Positions 9,004-18,931 of a DNA stretch of 64,000 nt are shown piece after piece; the stretch's first letter is position 1; every line of letters begins with the position of its first letter. Below the pieces are notes generated by a model. That model worked only from the letters and a program-made list of their open reading frames with translations, was not told the origin of the DNA and did no database searches. A program made the position numbers and the translations under genes. This DNA comes from Tillandsia leiboldiana. Lineage: Eukaryota > Streptophyta > Magnoliopsida > Poales > Bromeliaceae. The stretch is from assembly GCA_029204045.2 (NCBI GenBank), contig CM055076.1, positions 22,420,743 to 22,484,742 of the forward strand, given 5' to 3'.

Positions 9004-9325
9004 TTTGAAAGTCGCCCTAATTAGTTTAAGATGAGGCTCTTAGGAATTGGTTATGAGAATTCTTTTGTGAAATTCCAAATCAAGCATGTATAGCAACCGA
9101 ACCTAAGTACTTGGGTTAGAGAGATGACCTGAGTTGTGTAGTGGTTAGATGCCTAAGTGGTGCCTAGACCAAGGTTCGCATGGCATTTTAGAGCATGACA
9201 CGGTCTATTGGATGGGTGCTCCGCCATGGCATACATATCATATTGTATGTTCTTGTTGACCAGTTAGTAGAGGGACATATATTCTTCCCTCTATGTCACT
9301 GTGTGAGCACTGACCCTTTTATGCC
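9004..9325 (+). other. COP1 3' untranslated region, second piece
   Basis: Continues the sequence interrupted at 2480. It ends in ATGCC (9321-9325), the duplication of the solo LTR. No gene seen. Confidence 0.5.
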
Positions 9326-10495
9326 TGTTAAGGAATTTTATATTGACGTATTTCCTGAAGTGTTTTGAGCATTGAAGATTGAAGTTAAAAAATTATTGAT
9401 CACATACACAATCTCAAGAAGAATGGATTCAAAATATTTAGGTACGTTAAATTAAATATTTTTGGTGATTTGAATATATTCTTATAGTTTAGAAGCACTT
9501 GGAATAATTTTCATGGCCTAAAAATAAAAAACTGGACATTTTTAGTATTTTGGATCCGGATCAGGCAGATCCAGTCCGGACCCCGAACATGGTTTGGTTC
9601 ATGCGCAATTTCAGTCCGGATCAGACCCCATCTAGTCCGGACCATGAACTATATTTTTGAAAATTTTCCCTTCTTTTCTATATGTGGAAAAAATTCTGTT
9701 AAGACAGTTTTTATTTTTTTCCAAAAGATTTTTAGCTTATAAATAGACCCAAAAGTTCATCATTTAGGGTATGAAATATATGGAATATATGAAAAAATAA
9801 ATCGAAGATAATCCACATATAGAAAAGAAGGGAAAACACGTTCTACTTTATGTTTCTTTTTCTATATTGATCAATTTGATTTTAGGGTTTTTCAAACTCT
9901 TTATTTCTTGTAGAATCAAATTGATGAATACTTAGACGGTGTTTTATTGTCTATATATGATTATCTAAGTTTTCAATTCCATCACCACCAATAAACAAAC
10001 GACGATTTTCGAAAGGAACATCGGCGCGTGGATTCGCATGGCCTTGCGATTCAAGGTGCTATCGACTTCGTGGATTCGGAGTTAGGCGCGTTCGTGTGAT
10101 CGACTCGTGCTATATTGGTGAAGACCGTGGATTCGGTTGGACGTCGTGGATTCAACGTTGGACTTCGTGGATTCGAAGTTGGACGCAAATCGTGTGATCG
10201 AGGCGCGTTGAGGACTGCGGAGAAGATCTACTTGGAGCGTATGGAGAAGGTTGAGTCATAGTGTGCGTTACATCACCTTGTACATGTTTTAATCTTAGTG
10301 GATTTTTTTGTGTGATCGGTCTCGTGGTTTTTTACTTCTGGATTGGAGTTTTCCACATAAAATTTTGCGTACATTTTTATTTTTCGCATTGGGTTATTTT
10401 TACGCAAAGATTTTTGAGTTTAATTGTTTACACCTATTCACCCCTCCTCTAGGTGGTTTTTTCCCTATTTAGATCCTTGGATTCCATAACCCACA
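9326..10495 (+). mobile_element. SIRE-type solo LTR, 1170 bp
   Basis: Starts TGTTAAGGAATT and ends ACCCACA, flanked by ATGCC on both sides (9321-9325, 10496-10500). It shares the layout of the SIR-A LTR: a start close to TGTTACGGAATT, Gs and As of a degenerate GATCCGGATC cluster (about 9549-9650), a TATA box (TTATAAATAG, 9737-9746), the 'gtggattcg' repeats (10028-10175) and the terminal 'cacctattcacccctcctc' tract. No interior is present, so the element was reduced by recombination between its LTRs. It is more diverged than the SIR-A LTRs. The 63-codon frame at 10261 lies within it and is not a gene. Confidence 0.88.
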
Positions 10496-10500
10496 ATGCC

Positions 10501-10969
10501 CTCGACTTAGAATTACATTATGAAGTAAAGGTCCAATGTAACTAACTTATTGTGTATCTCAGGGTCATGAGAAAATACGATCTCAGGGAGCATGTTTAGT
10601 AAAGTGTTCGGATCGATACAGATTAATGTGAGGGGTCGAGGAAGAGGTTTCGATAACACACCATGTAAGTTTTGTCTCATTGCCCTTGCAGTTATTTCGG
10701 TTGTGTTACTTAAGATAGTCATGAGTACAAGAGATGTTGTGGGGCTGACCCTATGATTACAGGAGGGGAATTTGTGATGCTTGATCCAGTGTGTGTTGAA
10801 ACGTCTGGGGCATAGACGATGTTAGTCAGTGATGTACTATATTTGTTAGGTGGTGGCTTAATATGGCACTCCTACATTGTGTTTTTTCGTCTGGTCGTAT
10901 GCTCCATTACCCGTATGAAGAGTAGAATGTATATGAAAGAAAATTGGCCAATGTGGCCAAGTGGGAGAT
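10501..10969 (+). other. COP1 3' untranslated region, third piece, with polypurine tract
   Basis: Continues from 9325 and ends AAGTGGGAGAT immediately before the LTR; this is the usual copia polypurine tract where plus-strand synthesis begins. Short frames here have no recognisable content. Confidence 0.6.
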
Positions 10970-11606
10970 TGTTGCCATGTGGTGTGACCACATTGGCCGG
11001 TTCTAATTCGACCTAATCGACATAAGATGTGGATTAAGATTTATCATAAGATCGAGATTTATCCTTATATGTTAAGGACAAAGTTACAATTTATCCTTAT
11101 GGATTAAGGATAAGGATGAGAAGTTATATGTTTCTTATCAGTTAAGAAACATATTTTAACTTATATCTTAACCGATATTCTCACATCTCTATGTGAGAAA
11201 CAAAATATTTTAAGGGTTCCTAATAATCTATATATAGAACCTTTTCCTCTATGTGTTTGGATGCAAGAAATAACACAAGAAAAGGAGATTTCTTCCCTAT
11301 TTTCTCTCGCTACATTCTCTCTGGGTTTCCACCTACGTTTCTGTGGGTTTTGGAGTATGGACACAGAAGAGGACTCTGGTAGCCCTCTTCGCATTCGATC
11401 CAATATGCGAATCCCGATCCAATTCGCGCATCCGGTTTGATCTGCGCATCCAATCCGCAAGGCGTGGGAGATACATGGAAGATCCATAAATATCAAGGCA
11501 AGGACAATCCAAGAAGGATGGTAAAAAAAGCAACTCGATCACATTTCGATTTCTGGATACGTCGGCTATCGAGTCTATAAATTTTTGCTGCCCTATAATT
11601 CCAACA
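10970..11606 (+). repeat. COP1 3' LTR
   Basis: 637 bp starting TGTTGCC and ending TTCCAACA, so the ends form the inverted TGTTG/CAACA pair typical of copia LTRs. It is preceded by a polypurine tract and has a TATA-like CTATATATAG at 11228-11237. No primer site follows it, consistent with a 3' LTR. Confidence 0.78.
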
Positions 11607-13009
11607 TATACCATGAAGATCCGGATCTTCCACTCCAAGTCTGAATCCCGAACCATGAATCTGAAGGATTTCAGGAGAAGTTTGGATCTTGGGTCTGAAG
11701 TTTGAATCCCAAAGGTGCTTTCATGTATTTTAATGCCCTGGGGCCCTTATATAAAGCCTTATTAGAAAAAGGTACAATTTGAAAATTAGTGCTAGCGGAA
11801 AAACAACCTTTTTTTTTTGAAATCAGCCTTGCCCACGGGACGTACAAATCTGCCACAAATACAAAGATTCTTTTGAACACACGGACAGAGTCTAACCTGT
11901 ATTTGCACGGAGTACCAACCTATTACATACCACAACCAATAACTTTTGCTCACACAACCAATAATCATATCATGTCGGATGCTCATACAGCTAAGCAATC
12001 CTTAGAGAAGATGGTGCATGGAGTCATAAACCTAAGCAGCCCTTAGTGAGGATGATGAAAATGCACAAATAGCAATCAAGAAATCCTTCTATGATTTGAA
12101 AGTGTTTCCCATTCAAAAATTTTGTTTTAAAATCTAGGATTATGATAAAACTAAAAAACCTTTTTGAAAATTATTTTCCACATAGAAACTTAACCTTTTG
12201 AAAATTGACTACTATAAACGGTAGAAAACCGTTTTGCCATATAAACAATAAAACAAAACTATAATTTCATAAACATAAATCCACAGATTTATTAAACCAA
12301 AACAAGTATCCAATTTAATTGGACCACCACAGAGTCTAAATTATGTAAAAGTTAACTTAAGGGTTAGGGAAGAATAAAATCGTAGAGAAACAATCCACGG
12401 GACCACTAGGCTCTCGAGCTACACTAATACCTCATGTATTGTCCCGATCCTCACCTTCCGTGTCATCAGTAAAAGTAGAGGATGAGAAACCAACCTGAGA
12501 TTTTCTAGTGGGTGCCGCAAGCCGACGAAGGAAAGTTGCACTCACCAACAAATGAGAGAAGTGTGAGGAATTCAGAAAAAGGGCCCAGGTTGGAGCTACT
12601 CTGTGTAGAAGATGAGTCAGTTATAATTCTTCTCTTGGTAAGTAAATCTTATTTCACCTGCACATTTTTTCTACTTGGTTTGTTCTTTCTTTTGTTGTTA
12701 TGTCAGCACTAGCCTTTTGCTGAGGATACAAGTTTATTATAAAAATTTGATTTGACATTTTTATTGCGGAATCCCAACTATCGGTACCGGATCAACAATA
12801 GTCACAATCAGAGCAGGTTACAGATTCTCAAAATATGGTATCAAGGCGAGTATCAGACTCCCAACAAAACCTCCTAATTCCTTCATTAGATAGAATTTGG
12901 TCCAAAATTGCTGATTGTGAGTTGGTTGAATTATGCTCTACAAGAGAGAGTGCTCTTTCGGTGCAAAGTAAAATAAGAAGAGCGGGATATAAGAAGAGCG
13001 GAATAAATA
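11607..13009. other. Decayed repeat DNA, including a probable old Tekay LTR end on the - strand
   Basis: From about 11793 the sequence runs 'gcggaaaaacaacc', a T-run, 'acacacggacagagtct' and 'ctgtatttgcacgg'. This parallels the terminal part of the inverted Tekay LTR at 17105-17255 and suggests an old LTR end in the same orientation, perhaps to about 12.2 kb. The rest (to 13009) has no recognisable content; several 60-85 codon frames lack any family pattern. Confidence 0.45.
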
Positions 13010-13159
13010 ACCTAGAATTCTACTTCTCCTACTTTGGATTTACTTCCAAATTCCAATAAGGATGATGTTTATAGCTATGGAATGGTACTTCAGATAGTTA
13101 AGGGAAAGGAATACATCAATGTAGGAGTGGAGAATACTGGTGAAAGTTATTTGTGCACC
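13010..13159 (+). pseudogene. Possible LRK10-like receptor kinase fragment
   Basis: From 13058 the frame reads DDVYSYGMVLQIVKGKEY, then I-N-V-G-V-E-N-T-G-E, before a stop near 13160. This matches the order of kinase subdomain IX in LRK10-like/PR5K-type plant receptor kinases (S-D-V-Y-S-Y-G-M, then G-G-R-K-N, then V-E-N-T-S-E), from memory of the family. The preceding frame (about 13010-13057) has F-G-F-T-S-K-F, which could be the activation-segment end shifted by one frame. Only about 45 codons remain; catalytic lysine and aspartate regions are not seen. It would be the only host-gene trace in the window. Confidence 0.5.
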
Positions 13160-13674
13160 TAATATTCAGTCATCTAAATGTCTATATGTTTCACCGATGG
13201 TAAAGTTCAGGTTGAAGTAGATTTTCGGATGTACTAAATTTCAAGTAAAAATTATCTTCCTTCTTTTGTTTGTTTGTATAACTGTGAAATTGAAGCCTTT
13301 TTAATTATACTTTTTGTTTGATAGAAAGTGAATAGTGTGAAACCTAGAGGCTTGATAGATGGATTAATATTTAATTTTTTTCTCACTTTTTTTTTTCCAT
13401 AATTGATTTTATCTTGGGGTGGGCTGGAGTTAATTACAATATTTTTGAGAGTTTGAATTTCAAGTTAAAGTGAAGTCACAGTAAACTGAACAACTGAAGT
13501 GGGTATTTACGGTCGAAAACCACTTCACCCCTCTCCTCTTTCATTGAAACAAACACATTCTAAATAAATATGATGATTTAATAAATTTAAAAAGCTTATG
13601 GACTTGACTATGCAGCCTAAAGAAGTTGTTAATGTTACGACGGTGGGCCTCCAACAAATATCGTTCTATATACT
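13160..13674. other. AT-rich non-coding stretch
   Basis: No coding signal. Contains T-runs near 13379 and 13390-13397. It abuts the left LTR of COP2. Confidence 0.4.
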
Positions 13675-14029
13675 TGTTATGGTATATAGAGATCTCCACA
13701 AAAAATAAAATATAAAAAAGAAGAGAGAAGAAAAATAATAAAAGAATCTAGTACGTTTTGATGAAAGCAAATCAAACTTGCCTTTATTGAAGAAATCAAC
13801 TTAGCACAACTTCATGCCCGGTACGTCTTTCTTGGGCTTCCACTAATTAATTAAGATGACTCCGATTTTATGAACTATAATAGCCCGGCCTCTCTATAAA
13901 TAACTTATTATATAAAAACCTACTCTAATTAGATATCCTATCTAATTAGATTTATCTTTATCATAATTTAAACAACCAAACATATTAATTAGATAATCTA
14001 ATTCTAACTAATTAGCATTATCTCTAACA
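13675..14029 (-). repeat. COP2 3' LTR
   Basis: 355 bp. Read on the - strand it begins TGTTAGAGATAATGC and ends TATACCATAACA. The polypurine tract (TTTTGGGGGAG) precedes it on the - strand at 14030-14040. The LTR is rich in short AT repeats. Confidence 0.75.
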
Positions 14030-14152
14030 CTCCCCCAAAATGCTAATATTCTTAACGCCAATCTCCTCTCGACAAAATATGGATTTTTTCAGCGGCTTTG
14101 TGAAAATTTCGATCATCTGCTTTTCGGTAGTGCAGTGTATCAACTCGACTTG
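14030..14152 (-). pseudogene. COP2 RNase H C-terminus
   Basis: The - strand reads V-E-L-I-H-C-T-T-E-K-Q-M, then the closing block I-F-T-K-P-L-K-K, R-E-E-I-G-V, and stops just before the LTR. This is the copia RNase H end. It is too short to appear as a long open frame. Its upstream part sits 26 kb away at 40333. Confidence 0.85.
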
Positions 14153-17036
14153 TGTGATAACTGCGGAGTTATTTTACCTTTCTGGGCTTTCTGTTAATTT
14201 TATTGAACCGTTCTGTTGACAATAGGGGTCCGAGGGTAACTTTTCCTTGTTTTCTGGGCAGACGATTGGGGCTCGCGGGTATTTTTGGTTAATAAAGCTC
14301 GCGAAACGGAGACCGGCGGTGCGATCGGTTTTGGATTCCGACCCCCGGATCTCCCAGAATAAATTTCGGAAGTTGGTACCGTAGCCCAGGTGACATACAC
14401 AATTACCGGGGGCAGACCGAACTCTGGTCCGCAATCAGATCGATTCTAGTCGATCAGTTGAGGTATGGGATTTAAACACCCCTTTTCCCAGTCGCTCGAG
14501 TGGTTAATATTAATTTGGGGTCCAAAATCCACTACGCCCAAAAGATTAACTAGTCGGCCTTGGGAATCAGGTTTTCCTAAACCTCGCCTCCCCTCACCTT
14601 GGCGTGCGATATCCGAGCGTGGACGAGGAGCGGTTCCCCAAAACCCTCGCCCTTCCCATCGGCCGGCGTGGAAGAGAAGAGATTGATCGCCTCCCCGCAA
14701 AGATCCGACGAACGCGAAGAGGACGATCCCTCTCTTTCGCCCGGTACCGACGAAAACAAGGTGAGCCGTGCTTTCGTTTTCTTTCCTTGTCTTTTCTCGT
14801 TACGAACGAGAGGGAGGGGGGTTTTCTTGATTCGTCGGAGATGGAAGGAGAGGGGCGAGCCACCCGCACGCGGAGCGCCGCTCGGGGCAACCCGCGCATG
14901 CGGGGGCGCCGCGCGGGGCACCCGCATGCGGGGCGCCGCGCCGGGCAGCCCGCGCATGCGGGGGCGACGCGCGGGGCAGCCCGCGCATGCGGGGGCGCCG
15001 CGCGGGGCACCCGCATGCGGGGCGCCGCGCGGGGCAGCCCGCGCATGCGGGAGCGCCGCGCGGGGCACCCGCATGCGGGGGGCCGCGCGGGGCAGCCCGC
15101 GCATGCGGGGGCGCCGCGCGGGGCAGCCCGCATGCGGGGTGCCGCGCGGGGCAGCCCGCGCATGCGGGGGCGCCGCGCGGGGCACCCGCATGCGGGGGCC
15201 CCGCGCGGGGCAGCCCGCGCATGCGGGGGCGCCGCGCGGGACACCCGCATGCGGGGCGCCGCGCGGGGCAGCCCGCGCATGCGGGGGCGCCGCGCGGGGC
15301 TGCGGGGGTGCCGCGCGGGGCAGCCCGCATGCGGGGCGCCGCGCGGGGCAGCCCGCGCATGCGGGGGCGCCGCGCGGGGCACCCGCATGCGGGGGCCCCG
15401 CGCGGGGCAGCCCGCGCATGCGGGGGCGCCGCGCGGGACACCCGCATGCGGGGCGCCGCGCGGGGCAGCCCGCGCATGCGGGGGCGCCGCGCGGGCAGCA
15501 CGGCAGCGCGCGGGGGTTTGGTCGCTGCCGTCAGAGGCCGGTTGGTGTTGGGGCTTTTCTTTACTTTGCGTTTAAAGGTTCTTGACCTCCTCGCCCGGGG
15601 ATCCCATTTTGCAGCTTCGGGGAGCGCGCCGGGACGCGGGGAGCCGAGCGTGGTTTTCTACTAGCGACAAGTGGGTTGAATGTGTTATTTAGCATCGATT
15701 TCCAACGACCGTTTATTCTAGATATTACATATTATCGTTCCACTTTAAATGCCACCTATTATCGTACCTTAGATGCTACATGTTATCGCTGCACTTTAGT
15801 AGTTAGGTGTTATCATGCTCCTGATGTTACTTGTTGCTGCTTTATCTTCGATTATACTTGTTAGTAGAGTACCTTGATTACACATGTTATTATCTTACTC
15901 TGGTTCATGCATTGTGGCTACTGTGCTCGAGGCTGCAACACGCGCACCCGCGGTTTGGCCACCGCGAAGGGTGCGCTTTTCCGGAAAAGCGGTCTATGAC
16001 CCGTGTATACCCACGAGGTGACGTAGTGGGGCCCCTTATTAGTTGTGGGGTTTGAGGCGCCGAGGTGCGAGCGGTGCGACCCGTCGGTTTAGTTGTCCGA
16101 CGTGGTCGGGTTTCTGCAGGTACGGTATGGGCCGTCGGTTTAGTTGTCCGACGTGGCCGGGTATTACAGGATACAGGTGTATAGGTTGCCTCTCCACCTT
16201 GAGAGGGTGGTTGCTCCGGTTATCTTCATGGCTTGTTTTATTATATTCTCCTGCTCTACTATTTTTACGTCACTGACTTCACACTTCGTGACAGGGTTCA
16301 GACGGGGGGAGAGGTTGGCGGCGGTGAGGACGGGACAGGAGCAGCTGGGTCGCTGGGGACCCGGGACTGTATTTCTTCTTTTAGTCTTGCATTTCATTTA
16401 CATTGTAGTTATGTGAGAGGTTCTCGATACCCTCGTGGGGTCGGCGTGGATGTCGGTATGGGTTGCATTTAGTTATCCTCTTATGCGTTACTCTTCCTTT
16501 TATTTATGTTTGGCCATTTGAAATGAAAAAGGCAAAAGCCAAAGAAAAGATTGCGAAAATCGTTTTTAAAATCTAAGTGTCGTGTGGGCACTGGTTTCAA
16601 AACTCTGTGGATTTATGGATTGCGAAATGGATTTCAAAACTTGGGTGTCGGGTGGGCACCGTTTTCAAAGCCTTGTGGTTTTATGCTGATTTCGAAACTC
16701 GCTTTCAAAACGTAAGCGCCGGGTGGGCGCTCTTTTAAAACTGTGGATTTATCCTTTACAAACTGATCGGCCATACGTTTTAAATGAATTAGAATGCTGG
16801 TTGTATGTTTAAAACTGTTGTGATTGATTGGTTGTGTATGTTTGGAATATGTACTGAACGCCACGCCGTGCATATACAGGGGAGACTCTGTCCGTTTACA
16901 GAGTGATCCTGTATGTGTGGCGGGTCTGGGCATGCGCCGGGGAAGAGGGATTCTCTTTTATCGAAAAAAATTTTATAAGTCGAATGTTTGACTTTTGTGA
17001 ATCGTTTCCGCTAAAACAAACCCCCGGGGCGTGACA
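14153..17036 (+). repeat. TEK-A LTR1, 2884 bp
   Basis: Complete LTR: TGTGATAACTG at the left, CCCGGGGCGTGACA at the right, followed by GATTAAATGGTATCAG, a primer site. It contains a splice-like donor (CAAG|GTGAGC, GT at 14761), a GC-rich tandem array (about 14860-15505) and a splice-like acceptor ending at 16294. Compared with LTR3 it has a longer array and scattered substitutions (for example TATAAGTCG against TATACGTCG near the end). Confidence 0.88.
14860..15505 (+). repeat. GC-rich tandem array in LTR1
   Basis: Alternating units of about 31 and 27 bases (58 together). Each has the core GGCGCCGCGCGGGGCA followed by CCCGC(GC)ATGCGGG, and each contains palindromes such as CCGCATGCGG. T occurs almost only inside ATG/CAT, so stop codons are nearly absent and every frame is open on both strands. 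The long Arg/Gly/Ala/Pro-rich frames across it are by-products. Confidence 0.92.
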
Positions 17037-17078
17037 GATTAAATGGTATCAGATTAAATGCTCTGATACCATTTAATC
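17037..17078. promoter_or_regulatory. Head-to-head primer-binding sites between two inverted LTRs
   Basis: GATTAAATGGTATCAG (reading right, after LTR1) meets CTCTGATACCATTTAATC (the same site reading left, before the inverted LTR). The eight bases ATTAAATG lie between. Two 5' ends of related elements are therefore joined at their primer sites, giving the centre of a large palindrome. Confidence 0.88.
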
Positions 17079-18931
17079 TGTCACGCCCCGGGGGTTTTGT
17101 TTTAGCGGAAACGATTCATAGAAAAAGTCAAACATTTGGCGTGTAAAATTTTTTTTTTGTAAAAGCGAACCCCTCTTCCCCGGCGCATGCCCAGACCCGC
17201 CACACATACAGGATCACTCTGCAAACGGACAGAGTCTCCCCTGTATGTGCACGGCGTAGCATTCAGTACATGTTCAAACATACACAACCTTTCAATCAAA
17301 ACAATTATTAACATACAACCAGCATTCTAACTTATTTAAAACGTATGGCCGTTCAGTTTGGTAAGGATAACTCCACAGTTTTAAAAAGAGCGCCTACCCG
17401 GCGCTTACGTTTTGAAAGCGAGTTTCGAAATCAGCATAAAACCACAAGGTTTTGAAAACGGTGCCCACCCGACACCAAGTTTTGAAATCCCTTTTTGAAA
17501 TCCATAAATCCACAGGGTTTTGAAACCAGTGCCCACACGACACTTCTATTTTACAAAACGGTTTTCGCAATCTTTTCTTTTTCTTCTGCCTTTTTCATTT
17601 TCAAATGGCCAATAAAATTCAAAAGGGAGAGTAACGCATAAGAGGATAACTAAATACAACTCATACCGACATCCACGCCGACCCCACGAGGGTATCGAGA
17701 ACCTCTCACATAACCACAATGTAAATGAAATGCAAGAAAGAAAAGGAAATACAGTCCAGGGTCCCCAGCGACCCAGCTGCTCCTGTCCCGTCCTCACCAC
17801 CGCCTACGTCTCCCCCCGTCTGAACCCTGTCACAAAGTGGGAAGTCAGTGACGTAAAAGTAGTAGAGCAGGAGAATATAATAAAACAAACCGTGAAGACA
17901 ACCGGAGCAACCGCCCTCTCAAGGGAGGAAGGCAACCTGTACACCTGTATCCTGTAATACCCGGCCACGTCGGACAACTAAACCGATGGCCCATACCGTA
18001 CCTGCAGAAACCTGACCACGTCGGACAACTAAAACGACGGGTCGCACCGCTCGCACCTCGGCGCCTCAACCCCACAACTAATAAGGGGCCCCACTACGTC
18101 ACCTCGTGGGTATACACGGGTCATAGACCACTTTTCCAGAAAAGCGCACCCTTTGCGGTGGCCAAACCGCGAGTTCGCGTGTTGCAGCCTCGAGCCAAGT
18201 AACCATAACCACCATCATGTCAGCATCATAATATAAATAACAAGAGTAATGCGGTAGAGTGTATAATCCAAAGCAAGGTAATAATACGCGCACTCGAAGG
18301 TGGCCCGCCAACATATAGTTATTAAAAAGAGAACAACCGTCGGAAACCGACGCTAAACACTATGAAGAACCCACTAACATGCATAAGCTATCACCCATCA
18401 CTATTTAACCCCAGTACACTTAGAATAGACCCCGTCCAACCTGATAGAGATAGAGGCTAGGACAAAGTAAATACAACCCACTTGTCACTTGTAGCGATCA
18501 AGGCTCGACTTTCCTCGCGTCCCGACACGCTCGTCCGGGCTCACACACCTGCCGCAAGGAAACGTCAGCACCAAGACTCGGATAAAAACACGGTCAAACC
18601 GCCTCCCCCGATCGGTCCCGCGGCATGACCCGCCGGTTCGGCGCCCAGTCCCGAGCGGCTCCCCGCCCGTACACGGGGCTGTGCGCGTGCCCAGCCCCGT
18701 GCGGGTTCACCCCCGCACGTGGGACTGGGCGCGCGCCCGGCCCCGTGCGGTCACCCCCGCACGGGGGCTGGGCGCGTGCCCGGCCCCGTGCGGGTCACCC
18801 CCGCACGGGGGCGGGGCGCGTGCCCGGCCCCGTGTGGGTCACCCCCGTACGTGGGGCTGGGCGCGTGCCCGGCCCCGGGCGGGTCACCCCCGCACGTGGG
18901 GCTGGGCGCGTGCCCAGCCCCACGTGCGGGT
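17079..18931 (-). repeat. Inverted Tekay LTR (related subfamily), truncated
   Basis: Starts TGTCACGCCCCGGGGG, the reverse complement of the LTR1 end. It parallels LTR1 in reverse for about 1.1 kb (to about 18.2 kb against 15.92 kb), with scattered substitutions. Beyond that the two differ strongly, so this is a different subfamily, not a simple copy of LTR1. It includes the acceptor motif (CTGTCACAAAGTGGGAAG, read inverted, at about 17828) and its own GC-rich array (about 18655-18931), where it joins LTR2 abruptly. Confidence 0.85.
18655..18931 (-). repeat. GC-rich tandem array of the inverted LTR
   Basis: About six units of roughly 44 bases, each GGGCGCGTGCCC flanked by GGCCCCGTGCGGG or its near complement CCCCGCACG(T)GGGG, so each unit can fold on itself. 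The sequence is unlike the LTR1 array. The frames of 100-140 codons over it result from lack of stops. Confidence 0.88.

Larger units (their letters stand above)
1640..11606 (+). mobile_element. COP1: old Ty1/copia element, 5' truncated, carrying nested insertions
   Basis: Three pieces read as one + strand copia 3' half once later insertions are ignored: the RNase H end (1640-2216), a 3' untranslated tract (2217-2480, 9004-9325, 10501-10969) and a 3' LTR (10970-11606). The pieces are separated by the TRIM/GYP1 nest (target duplication TATAA at 2476-2480 and 8999-9003) and a solo LTR (duplication ATGCC). The 5' half and 5' LTR are missing to the left. COP1 is the oldest identifiable layer in the left third of the window. 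Confidence 0.75.

Noticed and set aside
11161..11656. 107-111 codon - strand frames in the COP1 LTR
   Set aside because: They lie within or overlap the LTR, have no recognisable domain and no counterpart elsewhere.
14577..15664. Long Arg/Gly/Ala/Pro-rich frames in up to five frames (also at 19211-20158, 38095-38958, 44581-45223, 51517-52288)
   Set aside because: They follow GC-rich arrays that contain almost no T outside ATG/CAT, so stops are absent in every frame on both strands. Composition is repetitive and no start, domain or codon bias supports a protein.
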